From contig NZ_CP034086.1 in the NCBI RefSeq assembly GCF_003855495.1, forward strand, positions 3,571,501-3,635,500: a stretch of DNA of 64,000 bases, given 5' to 3'. How positions within the stretch are numbered: the first letter of the stretch is position 1; each line of letters begins with the position of its first letter. Below are positions 45,547 through 54,358 of this stretch, piece after piece. This DNA comes from Methylocystis rosea. Lineage in GTDB: Bacteria > Pseudomonadota > Alphaproteobacteria > Rhizobiales > Beijerinckiaceae. The notes under the pieces are model-generated. The model made no database searches. It saw nothing but the letters and a program-made list of their open reading frames with translations, and was not told the origin of the DNA. The position numbers and the translations under genes were made by a program.

Positions 45547-46662
45547 ATGGAAAATGTCCCGGAGGCCGCGCTTGATCGCGGCGAGGCCCGTCACAAGATC
45601 GAAGTGGCGGATGAAACGCTGGCGTTCCGCGCAGTATGGATCGAGGACCTTACGCCCACGGGCTTTCAGCTCTCCGCAGCTGCGGGCTTTAAGCCAGCGC
45701 AGCAGGCGACAGTTCTTCACATCCTTCACGACGGTGAGCTGGAGGACGTCCGACCCAGCGAAGCGGTAGACCTACGCAATAGCGAGGGGCGCTTCGTGAT
45801 CGTCGAGAGCGATCGCAGCTATCGTCTGACGATCGACGGCGAGCGCTTCGATTGGCCATGTCGAATCGTATCGGGCGGACTGCTTCGGAAGCTTGGACGG
45901 GTGAGGCCCGACGAGAAAGCGATTTATCTTGAACGCTCCGACGAACCCGACCGCTTGATCGGCAATCACGATCTCGTGGACCTCGACGCGCGGGGAATTG
46001 AGTCCTTTGTCAGCCGCAAGCTCGCTTGGAAGCTGAATGTCCAGGGCGTGATCCTCGACGTGGCAACACCAACGATTGTGGTCGGGGACGCACTCACGCG
46101 GGCCGGCTTTGACCCCAATCAGGGCTGGCACATCTTTCTGAAGATCGAGGGCGAACCCAAGCGCGCGGTTGGTCTGACGGATACAATCGACTTGCGCACC
46201 CGGGGCATCGAGAAGCTTCGGCTGACGCCCAAGGAAGTCAACAATGGCGAAGCGCCTTCGGCGCCACGCCGTGACTTTGCGCTCCTTGAGATTGACGAAA
46301 CACATCTCGACGACCTCGGCTTTCGCTGGGAGACAGTGATGGATGCAGGCCGCCGATGGCTCCTCATTCACCAATTCCCTGTTCCCGTCGGCTTCACGAC
46401 GACGTGGACGCAGCTTGCGCTAGAGATCCCGCCTACTTATCCCGGGGCGCAGATCGATATGTTCTATACCTATCCGCCGCTAACGCTCGCGTCGGGTCGT
46501 GTTATCGAGTGCACCCATGTCTCGGCGACAATTGTCGGCGTGCCGTTCAACGGCTGGTCGCGTCATCGCGGCCCAGAATCGCCGTGGAACCCCTCAACTG
46601 ATAATGTCGTGACGCATCTCGCGCTCGTCGAATCAGCCCTGGCAAAAGAGGTTGGCGAGTGA
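45547..46662 (+). CDS. Triple ubiquitin-like domains fused to E2 (Multi_ubiq + Prok-E2_E)
   Basis: This 371-residue protein has three consecutive beta-grasp ubiquitin-like repeats (about 15-88, 90-158 and 160-230), each ending in a similar block (AVDLRNSEGRFVI, LVDLDARGIESFV, TIDLRTRGIEKLRL). From about 240 a Prok-E2_E domain follows, with LEIPPTYPGAQIDMFYTYPPL, RVIECTHVSATIVG and PFNGWSRHR. It would supply both the modifier and the conjugating enzyme. No separate Ub-like protein is encoded and no terminal Gly-Gly is present, so processing or intramolecular transfer must differ from eukaryotes. The ATG at 45547 lies six bases after GGAG. The stop overlaps the E1 start (GTGA). Confidence 0.88.
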   Translation: MENVPEAALDRGEARHKIEVADETLAFRAVWIEDLTPTGFQLSAAAGFKPAQQATVLHILHDGELEDVRPSEAVDLRNSEGRFVIVESDRSYRLTIDGERFDWPCRIVSGGLLRKLGRVRPDEKAIYLERSDEPDRLIGNHDLVDLDARGIESFVSRKLAWKLNVQGVILDVATPTIVVGDALTRAGFDPNQGWHIFLKIEGEPKRAVGLTDTIDLRTRGIEKLRLTPKEVNNGEAPSAPRRDFALLEIDETHLDDLGFRWETVMDAGRRWLLIHQFPVPVGFTTTWTQLALEIPPTYPGAQIDMFYTYPPLTLASGRVIECTHVSATIVGVPFNGWSRHRGPESPWNPSTDNVVTHLALVESALAKEVGE

Positions 46663-48062
46663 TCCCGGAGACGACGCTAGCCCTCAGCGGCGTCCTGCAC
46701 GAACGCATCCAGGCCCATCTCTTCCCCGGAGATGGGCTCGAAGCAGCTGCGATCCTGCTGTGCGCAAGAACGCCGGGACCGAGGCTGCGCTTGCTCGTGC
46801 AGGATGTCGTTCTCATTCCGCATGAAGCCAGCCAGCGCAGGGAACGAGACGCGATCACCTGGCCGGGCGCGTATATGGAAGAAGCGATAGATCATGGCGA
46901 GTCAGAGCGCCTCGCATTGGTTCTGATCCATTCACACCCGGGCGGGCTATTCGCCTTTTCGGAATTGGATGACGAAAGCGATCAGCACGTGTTGCCCTGC
47001 GTGTTCAACGCATTTGGCGATCTGCACGGCTCGGCGATCATGATTCCGAGCGGGGCGATCATGGCCCGCATTTACGAGGCTGATCTCATTGCGAAACCAG
47101 TGGATCTCGTGACGGTCGCCAATCACGATTTGAGCTACTGGTGGGAGGCCGATGCCGGATCGACCCGCTCATTACGCCGACCGGTCGCATTAACCAGCGG
47201 CATGGTTGACGAACTCGGTCGCTTGTCCGCAGCGGTAATCGGTGTATCGGGCACGGGCTCCATTGTCGCCGAGCAACTCGCCCGTCTAGGATTCGGGCAC
47301 ATCAAGCTGATCGACTTCGATCGCATCGAGCATCGCAATCTCAATCGCATCTTGAATTCCAAGCTCAGCGATGTCGACGCACACCGACTCAAGGTGGAGA
47401 TGTGTACGGACGCAGTCGCCAGCTACAGGGGTGGTGGAGTCGCCGAGGCTGTGCCGGCCTCGGTGCTGACGCGCGAGGCGGTGCTCGCGGCGAGTCAATG
47501 CGACGTGCTTTTCTGCTGCGTCGACACCCTCGAAGCTCGACAGATTGCGGACCTTCTTGCCGCGGCGTTCCTCATTCCACTTCTCGATGTCGGCGTCGTA
47601 ATTCCCACCCGTAAAGGAGACGAGGGCGCCACCATCGCCGACGTGTGCGGCCGTATCGACTATGTGCAGCCGGGGCGGTCCTCGCTTCGAGATCGAGGAG
47701 TTTATTCGCCAGAAAGCCTTCGAGCAGCGTATCTCCAGCGGGCGGCGCCGGAAGCGCATCGGCAGGAGCGCGAAGCTGGGTATATTAAAGGGCTGATCGA
47801 AGAAGCGCCGGCAGTCATTACATTGAACATGCGTGCGGCCGCAGCTTGTGTGAATGAGTTCATCGCCCGCGCCTACCCATTTCGGCTAGAGTCGAATGAT
47901 CTTTATGCCCGCACCGAATTCAGCCTCGCAGCGTGCGAGGAGGAATACGTAGCGGAGGAGGCCTTCGTTCCGTCGGCGAATCCGATTCTGGGACGCGGCG
48001 CGCTTGAACCACTCCTTGGACTACCTGTTCTCAGGCCGGCACGAGTTGGAGCTTCACGATGA
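46659..48062 (+). CDS. JAB peptidase-E1 (ThiF) fusion
   Basis: This 467-residue protein has an N-terminal JAB/MPN+ deubiquitinase-like domain whose metal motif HSHPGGLFAFSELD places H91, H93, S101 and D104. A ThiF/E1 adenylation domain follows from about residue 180, with the ATP-binding loop GVSGTGSIVAEQLARLGFG and LIDFDRIEHRNLNR. Where MoeB/ThiF enzymes carry PG..(C)L.C, this has PGRSSLRD (338-345), with Ser in place of Cys. The two activities, removing and activating the modifier, are in one chain. GTG start overlapping the previous stop; stop overlapping the next ATG. Confidence 0.9.
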   Translation: MIPETTLALSGVLHERIQAHLFPGDGLEAAAILLCARTPGPRLRLLVQDVVLIPHEASQRRERDAITWPGAYMEEAIDHGESERLALVLIHSHPGGLFAFSELDDESDQHVLPCVFNAFGDLHGSAIMIPSGAIMARIYEADLIAKPVDLVTVANHDLSYWWEADAGSTRSLRRPVALTSGMVDELGRLSAAVIGVSGTGSIVAEQLARLGFGHIKLIDFDRIEHRNLNRILNSKLSDVDAHRLKVEMCTDAVASYRGGGVAEAVPASVLTREAVLAASQCDVLFCCVDTLEARQIADLLAAAFLIPLLDVGVVIPTRKGDEGATIADVCGRIDYVQPGRSSLRDRGVYSPESLRAAYLQRAAPEAHRQEREAGYIKGLIEEAPAVITLNMRAAAACVNEFIARAYPFRLESNDLYARTEFSLAACEEEYVAEEAFVPSANPILGRGALEPLLGLPVLRPARVGASR

Positions 48063-48390
48063 GCATTGCAATTTGGTGGCGAAATATTTGGGTGCGCATT
48101 GCGCCGCCTCGACATGTGCGAGTCGTGGAGGGCGACAGCTTGCCATAAAGTTGCCACGACGCGATCTGGTGCTCGCACGCGACGGCGATGAGGATTGGTG
48201 CATCGGGATGCGTTGCCCTTGTGGCTGTGGCCGAACCATCGAGCTGTTGGTAATCCCCGAAGCGACGCCGCGCTGGGATTTTAGCGTCGACAACAAGGGC
48301 CGGCCGAGCCTCTCACCGTCGGTGTGGCTTCAAAAAGGCTGCCACTCGCATTTTTGGTTGAGGAATGGCCGTGTCGAATGGTGCGACTGA
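48059..48390 (+). pseudogene. DUF6527 (BubE-like) gene interrupted by a -1 frameshift
   Basis: The ATG at 48059 overlaps the E1 stop (ATGA) and encodes MSIAIWWRNIWVRIAPPRH and RVVEGDSLP before a TAA at 48146. The family sequence resumes at once in the -1 frame: KLPRRDLVLARDGDEDW, CIGMRCPCGCGRTIELLVIP, LSPSVWLQKGCHSHFWLRNG. A slip of one base at CCA-TAA would give SLPIKLPRR and one 110-residue protein. DUF6527 proteins accompany multi-Ub operons. This is either a mutated gene, a sequencing error in CCATAAAG, or programmed frameshifting. An ATG at 48004 in the second frame gives only a shadow N terminus. Confidence 0.75.
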
Positions 48391-48411
48391 GGCTTGCGCG
48401 TCGAAACAGTT

Positions 48412-49350
48412 TCAGTCGTCACGTTTCCCCAACGTCAGTAACGTATAGCTCTCTCGAACAACGGCGCCGTTACGAAGTATCCGCTTTACGTGCACGCGCG
48501 CGTCCGCATCCACATTTACCCAGTCCCGATTGAATTGCGTGAGTTGATCAGTTGTTAGAGCCCGATCAACTTTGCCGCGTATCGTTCCGCGATCAGGGCC
48601 GGCTCGGAATTCGAACTGATGCGCGTCGGGAAGCACGCCTGCGAGCTGACCTTGTAAGGTCTCATCCGTATCCTCGACCGTCGTCGACGTGGCGCGTTCG
48701 GCGGCGCGCGCGACCGCTTCGGCTCCGAAGCTTCGATCAGTTTCGCCCGCGACGAGGCGAAGCGTCGCGCCGCTCTGGCGCATGAGGTCAAAGAACTCGC
48801 GCGCTGTCCCCAGCACTCTTTGATCGATGGTCTCGACGGCCGAGCGGAACTGCTCTTCGTCGGGCTCTCCAAACGCGTCAAGAAGTTTGGTCGCTTCGTC
48901 GACGGCAACCTTGAGAGGGGTTTCCATCAATTGCTGCTGCGGTCGAACCTCCTCCATCAGGAAGCCGAACGAGCCGCGCACGATGTTCGTGATGTGCAGC
49001 GTCGATGCGCCCTTGTTGGGAACGATCCCGCGTTGACCAAGGCCGCCGGTCTCGTGCGCTAGAACCTTTGCGACAATGTCTTGAAACTTGGTGACAGCTG
49101 CGCCCGCGAATTCGCTTTCTATTCCACGCGCGCCGATGACGGGGCGACCACCAAAGAATAGGGCGGCCGAGGCAGTCGGCCCATCTTTGGCTGGGTCCAG
49201 TTGGGCAATCGTCTGCTGAAGTTCCTCAAGGCGCGCTTCCAGCCCTAGGCGCGCCATCACATCCTCATCGCCCAGTTGCTCTAACAGAGCCGATACGGCG
49301 GCTATATCCGCGTGGACGAAGTCGCGCTCGAGCTTACGCAGGGTGCTCAT
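48412..49350 (-). CDS. Unknown protein paired with nucleotidyltransferase-like gene
   Basis: This is a 312-residue soluble protein with no family recognised. The N-terminal part is helical (about 1-55). A region with FFGGRPVIGARGIESEFAG and GASTLHITNIVRGSFGFLMEE suggests a compact alpha/beta domain, and the last 60 residues look beta-rich with a basic stretch (ARVHVKRILRNG). It begins inside the stop of the upstream gene (4-base overlap), so the two are made together. It converges on the ubiquitin-like operon, with only 22 bases between stops. Confidence 0.75.
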   Translation of the reverse strand: MSTLRKLERDFVHADIAAVSALLEQLGDEDVMARLGLEARLEELQQTIAQLDPAKDGPTASAALFFGGRPVIGARGIESEFAGAAVTKFQDIVAKVLAHETGGLGQRGIVPNKGASTLHITNIVRGSFGFLMEEVRPQQQLMETPLKVAVDEATKLLDAFGEPDEEQFRSAVETIDQRVLGTAREFFDLMRQSGATLRLVAGETDRSFGAEAVARAAERATSTTVEDTDETLQGQLAGVLPDAHQFEFRAGPDRGTIRGKVDRALTTDQLTQFNRDWVNVDADARVHVKRILRNGAVVRESYTLLTLGKRDD

Positions 49351-49943
49351 GGGTTGGCTCCTCCAGCGGCGCTTGTCAGGATCGGGCTAGGACCCAGCGC
49401 AGCAAGCGCGGCCATATCATCTGAGGTGTCCTCAAGTCTGACCTGGAGCATTCCCTTCCAGAGATCGTCGCCGCGCCGATGCGAGAACAGTCCGAGCCAG
49501 TAACGCGTTACATTCACAAGGGTCTCACTTGTCCCATCTAGATCGGCAGCGAAAAAGTCGAGATGAAATGTCGCTCTGACGTGATGCCGAGCAAAAAGGT
49601 TCAGGTTGGCTCGCATCAGCCCCGCCAACTCGTTCCGGTCATTTATACCCGCCGGCCTGTAAAGGAATGTCACGACATCGAGATCTTGGGGATCTTTGTT
49701 CTCGACAAAACTCCCGTCGAGCCATTGAAATCCTCGATCGAAACCAATGCCGCGCAAGGCGGCGCGATGACTGAGCCATCCGCGAAGGATCGCCCTTCGC
49801 TGGTCTGTTAATGCGAAAGAAGCCACAACCTCAAGCGCAGAGACAGTGTAGGGCGACATGTCTTCGGCCGCGCCGCCAGGACCATCTGGTCCGACATAGG
49901 GCGGCAGAACGCCGTCGATCGTGAATGTCGGAATGGGCATCAA
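49347..49943 (-). CDS. Nucleotidyltransferase-like protein (DUF6932-like)
   Basis: This 198-residue protein carries a minimal nucleotidyltransferase motif: WLDGSFVENKDPQDLDVVTF, i.e. GS, nine residues, then DxD. A third acidic residue may be in FHLDFFAADL. I recall similar proteins as DUF6932. It is the first gene of a two-gene operon with the unknown 312-residue protein. Nucleotidyltransferase-plus-partner pairs include toxins and defence effectors, so a defence or addiction role is possible but not shown. Confidence 0.7.
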   Translation of the reverse strand: MMPIPTFTIDGVLPPYVGPDGPGGAAEDMSPYTVSALEVVASFALTDQRRAILRGWLSHRAALRGIGFDRGFQWLDGSFVENKDPQDLDVVTFLYRPAGINDRNELAGLMRANLNLFARHHVRATFHLDFFAADLDGTSETLVNVTRYWLGLFSHRRGDDLWKGMLQVRLEDTSDDMAALAALGPSPILTSAAGGANP

Positions 49944-50191
49944 TATGGCCTATTGGCGCAGCGAACTCGATTCTGCCCACGATCTGCGAGCAATTCGCAT
50001 AATATCTACCAAAACGAGGATAATCGAGTGTTACGGGAGGGTCGCGCGCAATTTGACACCGACCAGGAACGCAGCGCTCCGAAACCCACAACACGGTCAT
50101 GTCTGGTTTTTCTACGCCACGGCACGATATATTTCGACGGGTGGCGTACCCCCCTTGCGGGCTTTGCCGCAAGCCTCAAAAGCTGGCGCCC

Positions 50192-52216
50192 ATGTCCGCC
50201 AGCCGCATCCTGTGGGGTCAGATCCTCGTCGTCTTCACGATCGTGCTCGCGACCACATGGGGCGCGACACAATGGACGGCGTGGCGGCTGGCGTTCCAGC
50301 CCGAGTTGGGTCCGACCTGGTTTTCCCTCGCCTCGTGGCCGATGTATCCCCCGCCTGCATTCTTCTGGTGGTGGTATCATTTCGACGCCTATGCGCCGAG
50401 CATTTTCGTCGAAGGCGCCGTCATCGCCGCGTCGGGTGGATTCGCATCAATCGCCGTCGCCATCGGCATGTCGGTTCATAGGGCGCGCGAAGCCAAGAAT
50501 GTCGTCACTTATGGTTCGGCGCGCTGGGCGACGGCAAGCGAGGTGCGCAACGCCAACCTGCTCGATCCAAATGGCGTCGTGCTGGGACGATTCGACGACG
50601 ACTATCTTCGCCACGATGGACCGGAGCATGTCTTATGTTTCGCGCCTACCCGATCGGGCAAGGGCGTCGGCCTTGTCGTGCCGACGCTGCTCACCTGGCC
50701 GGGCTCGGCGATCGTTCATGACATCAAGGGCGAGAACTGGGGTCTGACCGCCGGCTGGCGGGCGCGATTTGGACGCGTCATGCTGTTCGATCCGACGAAC
50801 TCAAATTCATGCCCCTACAATCCGTTGCTGGAAGTGCGACGTGGGGCGGCAGAGGTACGCGATGTTCAAAACGTCGCCGATATTCTCGTCGATCCCGAAG
50901 GCGCGCTCGAACGGCGAAATCACTGGGAGAAAACCAGCCACTCGCTGCTTGTCGGCGCGATCCTGCATGTCCTCTATGCGGAAGCCGACAAGACGCTTGC
51001 CGGCGTCGCCAATTTCCTGTCGGACCCCAAACGCCCAATCGAGACGACGCTGCGCGCCATGATGACGACGGCGCATCTTGGCGACGCCGGACCGCATCCC
51101 GTCGTGGCATCAACCGCGCGCGAACTCCTGAACAAATCCGAGAACGAGCGTTCCGGCGTCCTGTCGACCGCCATGTCGTTCCTGGGACTTTATCGCGATC
51201 CTGTCGTAGCGCAGGTGACGCGCCGCTGCGACTGGCGGATCGACGATGTCGTGTCGGCGAGGCGGCCGGCGACACTCTACCTCGTCGTCCCACCCTCGGA
51301 CATTTCTCGCACCAAACCGCTGGTGCGCTTGGTGCTCAACCAGATCGGTCGCCGCCTGACAGAGGAGCTGGATGCAAAGACGCGACGCCATCGCCTGCTG
51401 TTGATGCTCGACGAATTCCCTGCGCTCGGGCGGCTCGACTTCTTCGAGTCCGCGCTCGCCTTCATGGCCGGCTATGGTCTCAAAAGCTTTCTCATCGCGC
51501 AATCACTCAATCAGATCGAAAAGGCCTATGGGCCGAACAATGCGATCCTCGATAATTGTCATGTACGCGTTTCCTTCGCCACCAATGACGAACGCACAGC
51601 CAAGCGCGTGTCCGACGCGCTGGGAACCGCGACAGAAATCCGCGACGCGCGCAACTATGCCGGCCACCGTCTGTCGCCGTGGCTCGGCCATCTCATGGTG
51701 TCGCGCCAAGAGACAGCGCGACCGCTGCTCACGCCAGGCGAAGTGATGCAACTTCCGCCTTCGGACGAGCTAGTGCTCGTCTCCGGGCTTGCGCCGATTC
51801 GAGCGAAGAAGGCGCGCTATTTCGAGGACCGACGACTGGCCGGCCGAATCCTGCCGCCACCCGATCTCTATCGAGCCGAACCAAACATCGTGGTGGGCGA
51901 AAAGTCACCGCGCGATCTACAGGACGATTGGAGCAATCTGGTCTTACCCGCCAACGCAACGGCAGTTCAGAAGCAATCCGTCACGAAACGATCGGATGAT
52001 AAGAATTCGGCCAATGGCGGAATTCGTCGCGAACCCGAGATTCCGGAGTACGAGGCCATCGCCCCCGAGACGCCGCCCTCCGCTCAGTCGCTGGACGATG
52101 CGCCGCCCGAAGAACCCGACGACGAGGAGGCCATCCGCGCCCGCGCGCTCCGCAGTCGCATCCGCGCCGTCGTGCGCCAAGCTTCGATGGATCCCGACGA
52201 CGGAATAGCCCTGTGA
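50192..52216 (+). CDS. traG: TraG/VirD4-type conjugative coupling ATPase
   Basis: This inner-membrane coupling protein feeds relaxase-DNA to the type IV secretion channel. Two N-terminal helices (about 5-25 and 70-95) precede the TraG ATPase with Walker A FAPTRSGKGVGLVVP and Walker B LLLMLDEFPALGR. The C-terminal tail is acidic and Pro-rich. The ATG at 50192 begins MSASRILWGQILVVF, the usual start; the open frame back to 50099 is ignored. At 674 residues it is full length. Five bases separate it from the CopG-like gene. Confidence 0.94.
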   Translation: MSASRILWGQILVVFTIVLATTWGATQWTAWRLAFQPELGPTWFSLASWPMYPPPAFFWWWYHFDAYAPSIFVEGAVIAASGGFASIAVAIGMSVHRAREAKNVVTYGSARWATASEVRNANLLDPNGVVLGRFDDDYLRHDGPEHVLCFAPTRSGKGVGLVVPTLLTWPGSAIVHDIKGENWGLTAGWRARFGRVMLFDPTNSNSCPYNPLLEVRRGAAEVRDVQNVADILVDPEGALERRNHWEKTSHSLLVGAILHVLYAEADKTLAGVANFLSDPKRPIETTLRAMMTTAHLGDAGPHPVVASTARELLNKSENERSGVLSTAMSFLGLYRDPVVAQVTRRCDWRIDDVVSARRPATLYLVVPPSDISRTKPLVRLVLNQIGRRLTEELDAKTRRHRLLLMLDEFPALGRLDFFESALAFMAGYGLKSFLIAQSLNQIEKAYGPNNAILDNCHVRVSFATNDERTAKRVSDALGTATEIRDARNYAGHRLSPWLGHLMVSRQETARPLLTPGEVMQLPPSDELVLVSGLAPIRAKKARYFEDRRLAGRILPPPDLYRAEPNIVVGEKSPRDLQDDWSNLVLPANATAVQKQSVTKRSDDKNSANGGIRREPEIPEYEAIAPETPPSAQSLDDAPPEEPDDEEAIRARALRSRIRAVVRQASMDPDDGIAL

Positions 52217-52223
52217 GCTGCCC

Positions 52224-52664
52224 ATGCCGCTAAAGCAACGCCTCTCCGTCTATCTCGACGCCGAGATGATGGCGCGGCTCGAAAAGCTCGCCGCCAAGGA
52301 GCACACCGCCAAATCGGCGATAGGGGAAGCGGCGATCATTTCATTCTTGACTGCCGACGACGCCGAACGCTGGGAGGCTGCGGTCACACGCCGGATCGAT
52401 CGGCTAACGCGTTCGGTCGACCGCATGGAACGCGACCTCGAATTCTCGGTCGAGGCGCTGGCGCTCTATATCCGCGCCTGGCTAACCGCGACGCCGCCGC
52501 TGCCCGACAACGCGCAAGCCGCCGCCCAGGCGAAAGGACGCGAGCGCTATGAAAGTTTCATCGAGGCGTTGGGGAGAAGACTTGCGAAAGGCCAGCGCCT
52601 CGCACGAGAGGTCGCCGAGGAAATCACGCCACCTGCCGGATCGGGCTCTGACGAGGCTCCTTGA
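52224..52664 (+). CDS. CopG/ribbon-helix-helix protein of conjugative operon
   Basis: This 146-residue protein starts with a ribbon-helix-helix (KQRLSVYLDAEMMARLEKLAAKEH) and continues with a helical segment (RRIDRLTRSVDRMERDLEFSVEALALYIRAWL). It is the usual gene between traG and trbB in rhizobial elements and may regulate the trb operon or bind DNA at oriT. It follows traG closely. Confidence 0.9.
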   Translation: MPLKQRLSVYLDAEMMARLEKLAAKEHTAKSAIGEAAIISFLTADDAERWEAAVTRRIDRLTRSVDRMERDLEFSVEALALYIRAWLTATPPLPDNAQAAAQAKGRERYESFIEALGRRLAKGQRLAREVAEEITPPAGSGSDEAP

Positions 52665-53055
52665 GGTAACACTTTCAAATTTCATTTGGACGGAACCTGA
52701 AATTTCAAACAGACGAAACATTCCCCGGTCGCATCCACGAGATGGAGTCGCGGCACCGTTCGCCAACCACGGTTTTCCCGATCAGCGCAGCTCGAAGAAG
52801 CGACCGACGACCCCATCAATGTGTGCGGCGATGGCGCAAAGCGGCTCGCCTATTGCTCGCACCGCGTAATTCTTTCGCTATATTCGACCATGTTGGTCGA
52901 TCCACGTTTCGCGCTCGCTTTCGCTTTCCCCTGTCTTTGCACGCCACTCCCCTACGCCACCGACTGACTTGTTGCATTTGTTCAACCTCGGCCTTTCTTA
53001 ATCGACCCCGGTTGCGAGCCGCCCATGGGCGATTCGAACAAAACCAGGGGCGAAT
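52665..53055 (+). promoter_or_regulatory. Regulatory gap before trb operon with inverted repeat
   Basis: These 390 bases hold no gene. At 52677-52705 the arms AAATTTCA and TGAAATTT are perfect reverse complements around 13 bases. The stretch is AT-rich within GC-rich surroundings and repeats TTTCAAA-like units, so it is a candidate promoter or operator for the trb genes, perhaps for the CopG-like protein. Confidence 0.45.
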
Positions 53056-54042
53056 GTGGCAGTTCACTCTCACAATCCAGAAGCGATTTCGCGCGGTGCG
53101 CGCATGCTGCGCACGGCCTTGGGGCCGCAGATCGCCCGATGGCTCGACGACGACAGCGTCGTCGAAATCATGCTCAATCCCGACGGGAGACTCTGGCTCG
53201 ATCGGCTGACGAGCGGATTGGAAGAGGCGGGCGCGCGCCTCTCGCCGGAAGACGGCGAACGCATCATTCGGCTCGTTGCGCACCATGTCGGCGCCGAGGT
53301 TCATCCCGGCGCGCCGCGCGTCTCGGCGGAGCTGCCGCTAACAGGCGAGCGCTTCGAGGGATTGCTGCCGCCCGTCGTCGCGGCGCCGGTCTTCGCCATT
53401 CGCAAACCGGCGGTCGCTGTCTTCACGCTTGATGACTATGTCGCCGCCGGAATCATGAGGCCGCGGCAGGCGGCGATCCTGCGCGCCGCTGTCGTCGAGC
53501 GAAGCAATATTCTCGTCGCGGGCGGCACCTCGACTGGCAAGACGACGCTCGTCAACGCGTTGCTCGCGGAAGTCGCCAAGACGAATGATCGCGTTGTTCT
53601 GATCGAAGACACGCGCGAGCTGCAATGCGTCTCGCGGAACCTCCTGGCGCTGCGCACGAAAGAAGGCGTCGCATCGCTCTCCGAGCTCGTCCGCTCATCG
53701 CTGCGCCTACGGCCCGACCGCATTCCGATTGGTGAAGTGCGCGGCAGCGAAGCCCTCGATTTGTTGAAAGCATGGGGAACCGGACATCCGGGCGGCGTCG
53801 GCACGATCCACGCCGGTTCGGCGCTCGGCGCGCTCCGCCGCCTCGAACAACTCATCCAGGAAGCCGTCATCACCGTTCCGCGCGCGATGATCGCCGAGAC
53901 GATCCAGATTATCGCCGTGCTGGCGGGTCGCGGCGACAACCGCCGGCTCATCGAACTCGCCGCCGTTCAGGGCCTGACCGAATACGGCGACTACGCGCTC
54001 GCCGATCTCACCCATCTCAACCTCGGAGAAGAGCATGAATAG
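53056..54042 (+). CDS. trbB: TrbB secretion ATPase (VirB11-like)
   Basis: This hexameric traffic ATPase powers assembly of the conjugative pilus and DNA transfer. Walker A is [14 protein letters not shown], followed by [10 protein letters not shown], an Asp/His box ([14 protein letters not shown]) and the usual family end. It has 328 residues. The GTG at 53056 is supported by AGGGG seven bases upstream. It overlaps trbC by eight bases and opens the trbBCDEJKLFGI operon. Confidence 0.95.
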   Translation: MAVHSHNPEAISRGARMLRTALGPQIARWLDDDSVVEIMLNPDGRLWLDRLTSGLEEAGARLSPEDGERIIRLVAHHVGAEVHPGAPRVSAELPLTGERFEGLLPPVVAAPVFAIRKPAVAVFTLDDYVAAGIMRPRQAAILRAAVVERSNILVAGGTSTGKTTLVNALLAEVAKTNDRVVLIEDTRELQCVSRNLLALRTKEGVASLSELVRSSLRLRPDRIPIGEVRGSEALDLLKAWGTGHPGGVGTIHAGSALGALRRLEQLIQEAVITVPRAMIAETIQIIAVLAGRGDNRRLIELAAVQGLTEYGDYALADLTHLNLGEEHE

Positions 54043-54358
54043 GATTTTGGCTCGCAAACGCTCTGCCGTTGGCGCTCTCATTATCGGCGTCGCGGTACTT
54101 TCGACTCCGGTCTTCGCCGCCGGCTCCAACATGCCCTGGGAGCAGCCGCTCCAGCAGATCCTGCAATCAATCGAAGGACCGGTCGCCAAGATCGTCGCGG
54201 TAATCATCATCATCACCACGGGCCTGACGCTCGCCTTCGGTGACACATCGGGCGGCTTTCGGCGGCTGGTGCAAATCGTCTTTGGTCTCTCCATCGCCTT
54301 CGCCGCGTCGAGCTTCTTCCTCTCCTTCTTCTCGTTCGGCGGCGGAGCGCTGATCTGA
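54035..54358 (+). CDS. trbC: TrbC conjugative pilin
   Basis: This 107-residue pilin precursor has a signal peptide ending in STPVFA, then two transmembrane helices (VAKIVAVIIIITTGLTLAF and LVQIVFGLSIAFAASSFFL). It is the VirB2-like subunit, expected to be processed by TraF (40713). Its stop and the trbD start share TGATG. Confidence 0.94.
   Translation: MNRILARKRSAVGALIIGVAVLSTPVFAAGSNMPWEQPLQQILQSIEGPVAKIVAVIIIITTGLTLAFGDTSGGFRRLVQIVFGLSIAFAASSFFLSFFSFGGGALI

Noticed and set aside
48004..48145. N-terminal part of a frame starting at ATG 48004
   Set aside because: It overlaps the E1 gene and lacks family similarity; the real DUF6527 N terminus is in another frame from 48059.
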